Below are positions 1 to 8,827 of a DNA stretch of 23,764 bases, piece by piece (the first letter of the stretch is position 1; each line of letters starts with the position of its first letter). Location: the NCBI GenBank assembly GCA_964586145.1, contig CAZPHH010000076.1, forward strand, positions 1-23,764, in the 5' to 3' direction. A program made the position numbers and the translations under genes. The stretch is from JAFGJQ01 sp964586145. GTDB taxonomy: Bacteria; Planctomycetota; Phycisphaerae; UBA1845. The notes beneath the pieces are model-generated. The model worked only from the letters and a program-made list of their open reading frames with translations. It was not told where the DNA came from and did not search any database.

Positions 1-108
1 TTGTGGGACCGGCTTTCCAGCCGGTCTAACCGGTCCGCACGGCGGACCCTACTCCTCCTTGTGGGACCGGCTTTCCAGCCGGTCTAACCGGTCCGCACGG
101 CGGACCCC
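1..108. repeat. 58-bp tandem repeat, two copies, each with two hairpins
   Basis: Two nearly identical copies start at 1 and 59; the second is cut off after about 50 bases. Each copy holds two perfect inverted repeats. The first is GACCGGCT / AGCCGGTC with a TTCC loop (7-26 in copy 1). The second is GGTCCGC / GCGGACC with an ACG loop (32-48 in copy 1). The array lies in non-coding DNA downstream of the methyltransferase gene and begins at the window edge, so more copies may lie to the left. It resembles dispersed extragenic palindromic (REP-like) elements. Its function is unknown. Confidence 0.85.
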
Positions 109-219
109 ACGAATCGGTCAAGAAGCGGTGGCACGGGCCCCGGAGCGCTGCTCGAGGAGAAGTGGCACACTATGGCACTGGCCAACGGCACTGTTCGAGG
201 AGCGGTTGCACAGCGGATT

Positions 220-240
220 GGTCCGCACGGCGGACCCTAC
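220..240. repeat. Solo copy of the second hairpin of the left-edge repeat
   Basis: The 17-base palindrome GGTCCGCACGGCGGACC followed by CTAC matches positions 32-52 of the left-edge repeat, without the first hairpin. It ends 19 bases before the methyltransferase stop codon region, so on the minus strand it sits just downstream of that gene. It could act as an mRNA 3' end structure there. There is no T-tract on the minus-strand side, so it is not a classical intrinsic terminator. Confidence 0.7.
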
Positions 241-254
241 GAAGTGGCCGGGGT

Positions 255-1097
255 TCAGCAGCGCGCGGGGGCGAGGACGACGAGTTTCTGGGAGGGGGCC
301 TCGGTGGGGGAGACGTGTTCGTGGCAGAAGGCCAGGCACGCGCGCTCCACGTCGGCCAGGAAGTGCGTGAAGAACTGCCGCGTGGCGTCGTCCAGGCGGG
401 CCTCCAGAATCTGCCGCATGCCCGCCCGCACACGCTGGAAGTGCCCGCGAACAAACGGGTCCGGACCGTCGATCCCCATGGGGTCGTTGGAGAAAAACGC
501 CGATGGCCGGACCTCTGCGATCCGCAGCTCCGCTTGCGCCGCGGCCGCCTCAAACTCGTACCGGCTGCGCACCAGCATCCAGTCCGTGCGCATGGTCGTC
601 CGGGGCAGGTACTCGGTAGTGACAATCCGCCCGCCGGGGCTCACCAGCCGGGCCAGGTTCTGCAGGGCCTGCAGGAACAGGTCCTGCTCGGGAATGTGGA
701 ACAGAACATTGGCGACGTTGATCAGGTCAAACGGCTCGCCCAGGTCCAGCGTTGGGGCCGTGATGTCTGCCTGCCGGAACTCGGCGGGCACGTCACCGTC
801 CGCGCACCAGCGCGTCAGCATGTCCACCGACGCCTGGGCGCAGTCGACGCCCATCAGGAACGCCGGCCGGTACCGGTCCAGAAAGAACCGCACCCACCGG
901 CCACTCCCACTACCCACGTCCAGCACGCGCCCGCCCTGCACCCGCAAGCCCAGGTCCGCGATCAGCCGCTCATAGGCCGGATAGATGACGGCGTCTTCGA
1001 CCGGACTGCTGTATTCCAGTTGCTCGTGGCCGGTGGCCTGCTGGGCCTTCTGCTTCCAGCAGCCTTCGTAGTACTCACGGATGTCCTTTTGGGTCAT
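255..1097 (-). CDS. Class I SAM-dependent methyltransferase
   Basis: This encodes a predicted soluble 280-residue methyltransferase. The SAM-binding Rossmann motif I is clear (VLDVGSGSGRW, residues 58-68). It is followed by the acidic residue ending strand 2 (GVD, D85), an adenine-contact segment (QADIT, about 109-113) and a motif IV-like FDLINVANVLFHIP (about 123-136), then SPGGRIV. The substrate cannot be read from the sequence; the fold resembles small-molecule or UbiE/Methyltransf_11-like enzymes. The open frame extends upstream to 1289, but the extra 64 residues are low-complexity and Arg/Ser-rich, so the ATG at 1097 (MTQKDIREYY) is preferred. No strong ribosome binding site is visible. 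The gene lies about 220 bases downstream of selD on the same strand, beyond a hairpin, and may be a read-through member of that transcript. Confidence 0.85.
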   Translation of the reverse strand: MTQKDIREYYEGCWKQKAQQATGHEQLEYSSPVEDAVIYPAYERLIADLGLRVQGGRVLDVGSGSGRWVRFFLDRYRPAFLMGVDCAQASVDMLTRWCADGDVPAEFRQADITAPTLDLGEPFDLINVANVLFHIPEQDLFLQALQNLARLVSPGGRIVTTEYLPRTTMRTDWMLVRSRYEFEAAAAQAELRIAEVRPSAFFSNDPMGIDGPDPFVRGHFQRVRAGMRQILEARLDDATRQFFTHFLADVERACLAFCHEHVSPTEAPSQKLVVLAPARC

Positions 1098-1272
1098 CGG
1101 CACAGACGTACAACTCCGGCGGTTCGCCCCGTCCGCGGATCGGCCGGCCGCGGAAACCACGGCTTGTTCCTGTTTTTTTCGGAAGATCGGGTCGGAGGCT
1201 TTTGATTTGGTTAGAGGACCCGGCCAAGGTCCCATATTCTGAGCGGCCGAGGGCCCGCACTCGGAACGGGAT

Positions 1273-1296
1273 CCGGCGTGCCGAATCACACGCCGG
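1273..1296 (-). terminator. Hairpin after selD (possible terminator or attenuator)
   Basis: A perfect 8-bp stem (CCGGCGTG / CACGCCGG) with an 8-base loop begins about 20 bases past the selD stop codon. No T-tract follows on the minus strand, so it may only weaken transcription or protect the mRNA 3' end rather than terminate fully. Confidence 0.35.
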
Positions 1297-1316
1297 CAGG
1301 GGCGTCGGCGCGTTGC

Positions 1317-2363
1317 TTATCGTAGCCGGATGGCCACCGGCTCGCGCGGCAGGACTTGCCCGATGGTTGCCCAGCGCAACGCGCCGTGCTTCTGCAGGGC
1401 GGCCACCAGCGAGTCCACGCGCGATTCCGGCACGGAGATCAGCAGCCCGCCGGACGTCTGTGCGTCGCACAGAACACTCACCAGCGTCGAATCGCAACCG
1501 CCCGTATCCAGGCGGTCGCCCAGGTGCCCCAGCGTGCCCTTGTACATCCGGGTAACCATGCCCGCGGCGGCGAACTCCAGGGTCCGCGCCATGAGTGGAA
1601 CGGCCATCGCGTCGATCACCAGCGTCACGCCGCTCGCCTCGGCCATCTCGAAGGCGTGGCCCACCAGGCCGAAGCCCGTCACGTCCGTGGCGGCGGACAC
1701 ACCCACCTCCGTCATGGCCCGGCCACCGGGCTCGTTCAATGCCACCATCGTCTCAATGGCTTCGGCCAGATCCGCCTCCGGCAGTTTGCCCGCCTTGGCC
1801 GCGCCGGTGAGGACGCCGCTGCCCAGCGGCTTGGTGAGCACGAGCCGGTCTCCCGGCCGGGCGGTGGCGTTGGTGACCACACGGTCCGGATGCACCGTGC
1901 CCGTGACGGCCAGGCCGTACTTGATTTCGGCATCTCGAACGCTGTGGCCGCCGAGGAGCACGGCGCCGGCGGCGGCCACCCGCTCGCTACCGCCGCGCAG
2001 AATCTCGGAAAGCAGTTCAGACGGCAGTGTTTTGTCGGGAAAGCCGACGATGTTCAGGGCGGTCAGCGGGGTGGCCCCCATGGCGTACACGTCGGACAGG
2101 GCGTTGGCCGCGGCGATCTGACCGAAGGTGAACGGATCGTCCACCAGCGGCGGGAAGAAATCCACCGTCTGCACGATGGCCAGGTCCGGGCGCAACCGGA
2201 ACACTCCCGCGTCGTCGAGCGTTTCCGTGCCCACGAGCAGGTCGGGATGGGAGACGGGCGTCAGTCGGCACAGCACCTGCGCCATGGCTTCCACGGGAAG
2301 CTTGCCGGCTCAGCCGGCGCAACTGGCGTAATCCGTCAGTCGGATTCTTCGGCCCTCCGTCAT
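1317..2363 (-). CDS. selD: Selenide, water dikinase; selenocysteine-containing SelD (in-frame TGA at 2310-2312)
   Basis: SelD makes selenophosphate from selenide and ATP, the selenium donor for selenocysteine and selenouridine. From the ATG at 2363 the frame reads MTEGRRIRLTDYASCAG, then TGA (residue 18), then AGKLPVEAMAQ. This matches the SelD N-terminus, where Cys or Sec sits in G-C/U-x-x-K: Sec18 aligns with E. coli Cys17, and K21 with Lys20. Downstream key residues fall at the family positions: D51 (DDAG), D68 (TVDFF), D91 (ALSD) and D227 (ATDVTGFG). The product is 348 residues, the usual length. Reading TGA as stop would leave a protein starting at GTG 2294 or ATG 2285 without the active site. 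The ATG overlaps the stop of the TolC-like gene (ATGA), implying translational coupling to the efflux operon. Confidence 0.93.
2267..2309 (-). promoter_or_regulatory. Candidate bacterial SECIS hairpins inside selD
   Basis: Immediately 3' of the selD UGA the mRNA can form two small stems. The first is GCUUCC-CGU-GGAAGC (2301 to 2287), a perfect 6-bp stem whose loop G lies about 16 nt after the UGA. The second is GGCGCAG-GUG-CUGUGCC (2283 to 2267), 7 bp with one G-U pair, its loop about 34 nt after the UGA. Bacterial SECIS elements lie in the coding region just after the UGA and present a short loop with a guanine to SelB. Both hairpins fit that general shape, and the first fits better by distance. 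This is by-eye pairing only. Confidence 0.55.
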
Positions 2364-4012
2364 TCCTGCGTTTCGCTTGCTGTTGTCGTCGGCTGGGGGG
2401 TGGCCGGACCGTTTGACACTTCAAACTCCTCCCAGCTCATTCCTGCGGCATAGCTGGCGGTGGCCGCGTACAGATCGCTCCAGGCCTGGCGAAGTCGGAC
2501 GCGGGCGGTGGTCAGGTCGCCGTCGGCCTGCACGTAATCCCGCTGCGCTTCGTTCACCCGCACGAGCGACGTTTTGCCCGCTGCGTATTGGGCGCTGACG
2601 ATTCGCCGGTTCTCCGTGGCGGCCTCAATGGCCAGCCGCTGGAGCAGCACCTCTTCCTGCGCACTGACGACGGTGATCACGGCCCGTCGGACGTCCGAGG
2701 CCACGGTGAGTCGGGCACGCTCCAGCCGGGCCCGCGTTTCGCGTAGGTCCTCGCGGAGCCGGCGCAGTTGTGACGTGCGGAACCCGCCGGTGAAGAGCTG
2801 CCAGTTCACCTCCAGGCCGATGGCCGACGCCTGGTCTTCCTGTCCATAATCCAGATTGCTTCGGTTCTCCATTCCGTACGAGCCGCTCAAGGTGACCGAG
2901 GGGCTGAACTGCCCCATAACGGCCCGCACGTTCTCCTCCGCGGCTCGCACCACGTGCTGCCGTTGCGCGAGGTCCGGGCGATACTGGTAGGCGATCTCAA
3001 GCCAGAAGGCTTCGTCGGGCGGCGTCACGGCCCGGCCCGTCTCATCGACCAGTGGCGGGAGCACGACCGACGGGTCCAGGCGGGCCTCCGGCAGACCCAT
3101 CAATTCGGCCAGGACCACGCGGGCCGTGTCCAGGGCGCCTCGGGCGAGCACGACACCCGCCTGGGCCGCCCGCACGCGCACCTGGAAATTCAGCACGTCG
3201 GCCTCGGTGCTCTTTCCGCTGTCCCGGCGCTTTTCCGCGACGTCGAGCAACTCGCCGCTGAACGCTTCGTCCGCCTGGGCGATCCGGTACTCTTCACGAG
3301 CGAGGAGAATCTGGAGAAACGCCGTGTCGACGGCCTGGATCAGGAGGCGCTCCACGTCGGCCATGCCCATGGCCGTCGCCCGGTAGCTGTACTTCGACGC
3401 CATAAGCCGGGCCTCACGCGTAAAGCCGTCGAACAGCGTCCAGGCCGCGACCAGGGAGGTCGAATGCTGGCTGAAGGAGTTCGTGTTGGTGCCGCCGTAC
3501 GATTGCTGCGCGCCCAGGAACTGGTTGCCCAGCGCGCTGAACACCCAGGGCAGGTTGAGCTGCTGTCCGGAGTCGAAGAAATCCGGGTACACGGTTGCAG
3601 GCAGGCGGATGAGCGGGCTGCGGCTCTCCGGGACGAGGAAGTTGCGGGAGGAGTTGTGTACTGCCGAGAGCGTCGGGAAGTACGGGGCCCGGGCCTCGCC
3701 GATCCGGGCCAGCGCTCCCTCCAGGCGGGCCTGTGCGGCGTGGATGTCCGGGTTGGCCTGCAAGGCGATCCGCCGCGCTTCCCATATGGTCAGACGCTCC
3801 GGCACGACCGGCGCCGGCGGCGCCTCGCTTTCGACCGGCTCCGTCCGGGGCATCAGCCGGCGGCGGTCCTCCTCCGGCAGTCGCTCCATGGCCAGGGAGT
3901 GGCGCTGCAGCACGGATCGGATGCTCTCGTGTGGAGGCTGGCAGCCGGCGCACAGCCACAGCGCCGTCCATGCGGCCAGGACGCCGGCGGGGCCGAGCCT
4001 GGGACTGTCCAT
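2360..4012 (-). CDS. TolC-like outer-membrane efflux lipoprotein (OEP family)
   Basis: This is the outer-membrane channel of a tripartite efflux pump, 550 residues from ATG 4012. That start has a good Shine-Dalgarno (GGGAGG, 9 bases upstream) and begins a signal sequence ending in LCAGC, with lipidation predicted at Cys24. Two OEP repeats follow. The first starts around LTIWEARRIALQANPDIHAA. The second ends in the typical AQYAAGKTSLVRVNEAQRDY and VRLRQAWSDLYAATASYAAG pattern. Long Ala/Arg/Glu-rich helices match the TolC barrel. The lipobox has Cys at -3 where Leu is usual. The gene starts 97 bases after the RND pump gene and its stop overlaps the selD start, so all four genes look co-transcribed. 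NodT-type OEPs are the closest known class; the exact substrate is unknown. Confidence 0.92.
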   Translation of the reverse strand: MDSPRLGPAGVLAAWTALWLCAGCQPPHESIRSVLQRHSLAMERLPEEDRRRLMPRTEPVESEAPPAPVVPERLTIWEARRIALQANPDIHAAQARLEGALARIGEARAPYFPTLSAVHNSSRNFLVPESRSPLIRLPATVYPDFFDSGQQLNLPWVFSALGNQFLGAQQSYGGTNTNSFSQHSTSLVAAWTLFDGFTREARLMASKYSYRATAMGMADVERLLIQAVDTAFLQILLAREEYRIAQADEAFSGELLDVAEKRRDSGKSTEADVLNFQVRVRAAQAGVVLARGALDTARVVLAELMGLPEARLDPSVVLPPLVDETGRAVTPPDEAFWLEIAYQYRPDLAQRQHVVRAAEENVRAVMGQFSPSVTLSGSYGMENRSNLDYGQEDQASAIGLEVNWQLFTGGFRTSQLRRLREDLRETRARLERARLTVASDVRRAVITVVSAQEEVLLQRLAIEAATENRRIVSAQYAAGKTSLVRVNEAQRDYVQADGDLTTARVRLRQAWSDLYAATASYAAGMSWEEFEVSNGPATPQPTTTASETQE

Positions 4013-4108
4013 ATCCAATCGCCTCCCGAAATCCCTTCCCTCCATCCCGCGCAACCCCACCGGCCGCACCCGCCCGGGGTTACAGCCCTCCGGCCCCTGA
4101 CGGACATT

Positions 4109-7100
4109 CTACACGGTTTCCGAATCCAGGGGCACTCCGTGGATGGGCTCGACGGCTTCCGGCGTGGGGAAGGATCCGCCGCGCCGCAGCCACCGTGCCG
4201 CCCGTTTCGCGTCGTTCATCACCAGGTAGAGCGTCGGCACGATGACCAGCGTCAGCACCGTCGCCGCGATCAGCCCGAACGACAGGGAGATGGCCATCGG
4301 GATGAGCGTCTGGGCCTGGGTGCTGCGCTCGGCCATAAGCGGTGCCAGGCCGGCCACCGTGGTCACCGTGGTCAGAATGACGGCCCGGAACCGGATCTCG
4401 CCGGCTCGTTGGACCGCCTGCAGCACGGGAACACCCTCCCGGCACCCGTTGTTGATCTGGTCGATCAGCACAATGGAGTCGTTGACGACGACCCCGGCCA
4501 GGGCCACGACGCCGAACAGGCTGAACATGGTGATCTGGTAGCCCATGATCCAGTGACCGATTGCCGCCCCGATGAAGCCCATGGGGATGGCAGTCATGAT
4601 GATCAGCGGCTGCCAGTAGGACCGAAGCATGCCGCCCAGGATGGCGTAGATGCCGACGAGGGCCAGCAGGAACCCGATGACGAGGCTGTGAATCGATTCC
4701 CACATCAGGGCGTGCTGGCCCTCGGGGGAGGATCGGACGCCGAACTCCTGCTCCAGTTTCGGCAGGAAGCCCGCCCGCAGTGTCCAGATGATCTCCTCCG
4801 CGTTGGTGATCTGCGTATCCACGTTGGCCAGCACACGGGTCCGCCGTTCGCCGAACTGGTGCGCAATCATGGCGTAGCCCCGCGTAACGCGGATGTCGGC
4901 CACCTCGCGGAAGGGGACCTCCTCACGCGAAGGGGTTCGAATCCGCATGCGCTCGATGTCGTTGATGCTGGCCCGCTCGTCATCCGGGTAGCGGACCCGC
5001 ACCGTAACCTCGTCCCGGCCGCGTTGAATGCGAAGGGCCTCGCCGCCGTGAAAACCGGCCCGTATCTGCCGGGCCAGGTCGTCAATCGTCAGACCGAGAG
5101 ACCGGGCGGCCGGCGCCAACTGGATGTGCAGTTCGCGCTTGCCCCGGTTCAGGGTGTCATCGATGTCGTATACGCCGTCAAACTGGCGCAGGCGATCCTT
5201 GAGCGCCTCGGCCGCCGCGTCCAGCCGCTCGAGATCATCGCCGAACAGGCGGATCTCCAGCGGCTTTTCCTGCGGTCCTTCCGTCACCTGGTCCAGCGTG
5301 ACGACGGCCCCCGAGATTTCCCCGATGAGCCGCCGCCAGCGGTCGACGATCCGATCGCAGTCCAGCCGGCGCTGCTCGGCCGGCTTGAGTTCGATCGACA
5401 CCTCGCCCAGGTGGCTGCCGTACTCCGCGACGTAGCCCTGCTGCACGCCCAGCATGGAGAACGTGTTGCGTACGAGATCGCCGGCGCCCCCGTGCCGGAG
5501 GGTGGGGTCCCTGTTCAGTTCGATTGCGGCCTGCTCGATCTGCTTCATTGCGCCCAGTGTGGTCTCCGCCGGCGTGCCTTCCGGAAACCGGACCCGGGTG
5601 CGCAGCATGTTCCCGTCAATCTCCGGCAGAAGAACGAGCGGCGTGCGCCCGCCCAGGATCAGCCCGATCAGCAGGATCAGTGCCGAGAAGGACAAGCACG
5701 TGGTGACCGCCCGGTTGTCCAGCGCCGCATGAAACACCGGCCGGTACACGCGGTGGATGAACCACTGCTGTCCGCGATCCACGACGCCCCGCACGCGGCC
5801 GTGCCACGATCCGGGGCTCGGCGGCGCTCCGGCATGCACCAGGTGCGACGGCAGCACAACGAACGCCTCCGCCAGGGAGGCGGCCAGGGCCACGATCACC
5901 ACGACCGGCAGAATCACGATCAGCTTGCCCATCACGCCGGACACGTAGAGCAGCGGGGAGAACGCGATCATGGTGGTGACCGCAGAGGCCAGCACGGGCA
6001 GTGCGACGTCGTTCGCTCCGTCGCGGGCCGCGGCCCTGGGAGGCTCACCCCGCATCCGCCGCACGTCCACGCGTTCGGCGATGACGATGGCGTCATCCAC
6101 GATCATGCCGGAAACGGTGATCAACCCCAGCAGGCTGATCATGTTGACGGTCTCTCCCATCAGGTACAGCACCAGGAACGCACCCCCGAAGGAGACGGGC
6201 ACCCCGACGGCCACGTACAGAGAGATCCGCATGTTGAGGAACAGCGTCAGCGTGATGAAGATCAGGACGATGCCCGCGAGGCCGTTCTTGACCAGCATCG
6301 AGATGCGGTCATCCACCTGCTGCGACATGTCGGCCCAGACCGCCAGCCGGATCGAGTCCGGCAGACTTGCCTGCTTGGCCGCCACGTGCTCCCGGACCAG
6401 TCGGGCCAGTTGCGTGGCGTCCTGTCGCTCCGTCTTGAACACGCTGACCATGGCCGCCCGGGCGCCGTTGAACCGACCCAGGCGCGTGCTCTCCTCGAAA
6501 CCGTCTCGGACCCTCGCCACCTGGTGCAGCCGAACCACCGTGCCGTCCGGACGGGCGATCAGCACCAGGTCCTCGAAATCCCGGGCCGTGTACCGCTGGC
6601 CGATCGTCCGCAGCGTGATTTCCTCATCACGCGTGCGGAGCGTGCCCGCCGGCAGGTCGCCCGTGTTGCGGGCGACTTCCGCGATCACCTGCTCGAACGT
6701 CAGGCCGAACTGCCGGAGGGCCTCTTCCGAGATCTCGATGACGATCTCATGGTCCCGCACGCCCCACAGGTTCACCAGGGTGATTCGGCGGTTGGCCAGC
6801 AACTCGTCCCGGACCTCCCGGGCCACGTGGTCCAACGTCCGCTCCGACATGTCGCCGTACACGGCAATGTTGATGACCTGGGTCCGGTAGACCTGCTCCC
6901 GAATGACCGGCTTCTCCGCTTCGCGGGGCAATGCCGTGATCTGCTCGACCCGGTCCTTGATCTCCAGCATGACCTTGGTCGGGTCGTCAATGTCGTCCAG
7001 CAGCTCGATCCAGACCCGCCCCAGGTTCTCCGTGGCGAATGACTGGTACGATTTGATGCCGTCGATCCCCTGGATCGCCTGCTCGATCCGGGTGTTGACG

Positions 7101-7297
7101 GCCCGTTCCACGTCTTCCGGGCTCGCGCCCGGGTAGAGGACGTCAACCAGCACGCGATTCAGGGTGAATTCCGGGTAGGTCTCGCGGATCATGCGGCCGG
7201 CGGCCGTGAACCCCCCCACCAGCATGCAGACCATCAGGAGATTGGCGAAGACGGCGTTGTTCACGCCGCTGGTAATCAGGCCTCGCAGAGCCCGCAT
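4109..7297 (-). CDS. RND multidrug/solute efflux permease, AcrB/HAE1-like
   Basis: This is a 1062-residue inner-membrane proton antiporter, the usual length for AcrB relatives. TM1 is near residues 15-33. A large periplasmic porter domain follows, containing LYPGASPEDVERAVNTRIE and IKSYQSFATENLGRVWIEL. TM2-TM6 then follow, with the proton-relay pair D401-D402 in GMIVDDAIVIAERV. The second half repeats the layout and carries GVVVNDSIVLIDQIN in the equivalent helix. These features are diagnostic of the ACR_tran family. The substrate cannot be predicted; the family includes exporters of drugs, dyes and lipids, and the CusA-type metal Met triad is not evident. Its ATG follows the adaptor's TAA directly (TAAATG), so translation is probably coupled. 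Confidence 0.95.
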   Translation of the reverse strand: MRALRGLITSGVNNAVFANLLMVCMLVGGFTAAGRMIRETYPEFTLNRVLVDVLYPGASPEDVERAVNTRIEQAIQGIDGIKSYQSFATENLGRVWIELLDDIDDPTKVMLEIKDRVEQITALPREAEKPVIREQVYRTQVINIAVYGDMSERTLDHVAREVRDELLANRRITLVNLWGVRDHEIVIEISEEALRQFGLTFEQVIAEVARNTGDLPAGTLRTRDEEITLRTIGQRYTARDFEDLVLIARPDGTVVRLHQVARVRDGFEESTRLGRFNGARAAMVSVFKTERQDATQLARLVREHVAAKQASLPDSIRLAVWADMSQQVDDRISMLVKNGLAGIVLIFITLTLFLNMRISLYVAVGVPVSFGGAFLVLYLMGETVNMISLLGLITVSGMIVDDAIVIAERVDVRRMRGEPPRAAARDGANDVALPVLASAVTTMIAFSPLLYVSGVMGKLIVILPVVVIVALAASLAEAFVVLPSHLVHAGAPPSPGSWHGRVRGVVDRGQQWFIHRVYRPVFHAALDNRAVTTCLSFSALILLIGLILGGRTPLVLLPEIDGNMLRTRVRFPEGTPAETTLGAMKQIEQAAIELNRDPTLRHGGAGDLVRNTFSMLGVQQGYVAEYGSHLGEVSIELKPAEQRRLDCDRIVDRWRRLIGEISGAVVTLDQVTEGPQEKPLEIRLFGDDLERLDAAAEALKDRLRQFDGVYDIDDTLNRGKRELHIQLAPAARSLGLTIDDLARQIRAGFHGGEALRIQRGRDEVTVRVRYPDDERASINDIERMRIRTPSREEVPFREVADIRVTRGYAMIAHQFGERRTRVLANVDTQITNAEEIIWTLRAGFLPKLEQEFGVRSSPEGQHALMWESIHSLVIGFLLALVGIYAILGGMLRSYWQPLIIMTAIPMGFIGAAIGHWIMGYQITMFSLFGVVALAGVVVNDSIVLIDQINNGCREGVPVLQAVQRAGEIRFRAVILTTVTTVAGLAPLMAERSTQAQTLIPMAISLSFGLIAATVLTLVIVPTLYLVMNDAKRAARWLRRGGSFPTPEAVEPIHGVPLDSETV

Positions 7298-8827
7298 TTA
7301 ACGTACCCCGGCCAAGCCCCCTCCGGAGGCGAGCAGGGCGGACTGGTTCCCGGACCGGGCCGAAAGCGCAACGGGGGACGCAGGATCGTTCACGCCCTGC
7401 CGCCGCAGCCGCATGCCCTCCGTCGCCCACGGCAACTGCGACACCACGATCTGCTCACCCGGCTGCAGCTCGCACGCAGGCACGTCCACCATCCCCTCCG
7501 CGATTTCGGCCCCGGCGCCGGAATGACCATACGAGACCAGTACGCGGTTATTCACCGTGCGCAGGGCCGGCACCACGCGGCGAACCAAAACGCCTTCGCC
7601 CGGCGACGATGGATCCGATGGCTGAAACACCCACACGAACTTCGTATCCGAACCGTCGGTGGCGTCCTGCACGGCGGCGCGAGGCACCACGATCGCCTTT
7701 TCCAGCGGAATGACCGGAATCTCCACCCGGCAGAACATCCCCAGCGACAGGGCCGGACGGATCTCCCCTCCCTCCAGCTTCACTTCGTCCGTCGCATCCG
7801 TAATCTCGATCACAACCCGGGCCGTCCGCGTCACCTCGTCCAGACGCTCCAGGCGACTCACCGTCCCCTTCCAACGGTACTCGCGACCGTCGACCGTCCA
7901 GGAAATCGCCGCCTGCGGGGGAGGAGCGGATCGGTCGGCACCGCTGTCGTGCAGGTAGTTCCACGCCGGCGTCCAGCGCAGATCGCCCGGATCCACCCCG
8001 ACGGCCAGTTCCATGGCCTCCAGGTTGGTCAGGCTGGCAATGACAAAGCCGACCACGACGACCTGCAACTCCGCGGCAGACACGGACTCGACCCGTGCGT
8101 CAAACGGGCAGTAGATCTTCGTTTTTTCCACCCGACGCTGGGCCTCGGCCAGCTTGGTGCGCTGCATCTCCAGCAGCGCCTCGATCTCGCTGATGCGGTG
8201 CGGGCTCTGGGCGAGCTGGTTCTCATACTGCAGCACCAGCTCCTTCTGCTTGAGGTAGCTGATCTGCGCCAGTTCGCGTTCCAGCGGAGTCGACACGTCC
8301 TCCGCCGCCAGACCGTCCTCTCGATCCCGATTACGTTCTGCCAGCGCCAGCAACTCACGGGCGTTTTCCACGCGCTCCTGCAGGGCCAGCTCCTCCTGGT
8401 GAAGCTGGGCCAGGCTCGCCTCCAGCCGTTTGATCTCCGCCTGCGAGGCGTCCGCCTCGGCTTGGTACGAGCGGGCGTCAATCTCGAAGAGAACCTCGCC
8501 CTTGGCGATCCGCTTGCCCACCGCCAGGTCTTTATGGACATGCACCAAGGCCCCGCCGACCTCCGGCACGATCTTCAGCGGGCTGGTGGCCCGTATGTTT
8601 CCGTGGCCCACCACAGGTGCGTCAAACGTACACAGCTCGACCGTCGCCACCTCGACTTCGCGGATCTGCTGCGGCCGGGCCTGCTGATCCGGGGCCGGCC
8701 GCGTCAGAATCAGGTAGACAAACGTCATCGCCGCACCGCCCAGGATCACGGCACACAGCGCAGCGTTTATCCTCTTTCGCAATCGCTCCATACGTTCACT
8801 ATCGTCCGACTGAGACAAGGCTTGCAT
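7298..8827 (-). CDS. RND efflux periplasmic adaptor (membrane fusion protein, HlyD/AcrA-like)
   Basis: This 509-residue protein links the RND pump to the TolC-like channel. One N-terminal membrane helix (about residues 21-41, NAALCAVILGGAAMTFVYLI) anchors it. A split lipoyl domain follows (PEVGGALVHVHKDLAVGKRI and KGEVLFEIDARSY, about 88-120, and YCPFDARVESV after the hairpin). Between these lies a long alpha-helical coiled-coil hairpin (about 119-237), rich in Glu, Leu, Gln and Arg. Beta-barrel and membrane-proximal domains make up the rest (for example GREYRWKGTVSRLERLDEVTRTARVV is recognisable in part). It is longer than E. coli AcrA (about 400 residues), mostly through a longer tip and C-terminus. 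It is the first gene of the efflux-selD operon, with a candidate promoter 120 bases upstream. No strong ribosome binding site is visible at the ATG. Confidence 0.93.
   Translation of the reverse strand: MQALSQSDDSERMERLRKRINAALCAVILGGAAMTFVYLILTRPAPDQQARPQQIREVEVATVELCTFDAPVVGHGNIRATSPLKIVPEVGGALVHVHKDLAVGKRIAKGEVLFEIDARSYQAEADASQAEIKRLEASLAQLHQEELALQERVENARELLALAERNRDREDGLAAEDVSTPLERELAQISYLKQKELVLQYENQLAQSPHRISEIEALLEMQRTKLAEAQRRVEKTKIYCPFDARVESVSAAELQVVVVGFVIASLTNLEAMELAVGVDPGDLRWTPAWNYLHDSGADRSAPPPQAAISWTVDGREYRWKGTVSRLERLDEVTRTARVVIEITDATDEVKLEGGEIRPALSLGMFCRVEIPVIPLEKAIVVPRAAVQDATDGSDTKFVWVFQPSDPSSPGEGVLVRRVVPALRTVNNRVLVSYGHSGAGAEIAEGMVDVPACELQPGEQIVVSQLPWATEGMRLRRQGVNDPASPVALSARSGNQSALLASGGGLAGVR

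Noticed and set aside
162..1205. Plus-strand open frames opposite the methyltransferase (also 1356-2453 opposite selD)
   Set aside because: The opposite strand carries the recognisable SAM-binding and SelD motifs, and these frames show no motif.
1098..1316. A tRNA-Sec (selC) gene next to selD
   Set aside because: The gap has a hairpin but no T-loop or acceptor pairing that I can recognise as a tRNA.
2285..2294. SelD start at GTG 2294 or ATG 2285
   Set aside because: It would remove the catalytic loop and leave the upstream match to SelD unexplained. Reading the TGA as Sec is more consistent.
2954..7042. A 4-kb open frame on the plus strand (1362 codons)
   Set aside because: It lies antisense to the TolC-like and RND genes, which have full family motifs. 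Its translation is rich in Arg, His, Gln, Gly and Asp with no domain. It is a high-GC shadow.
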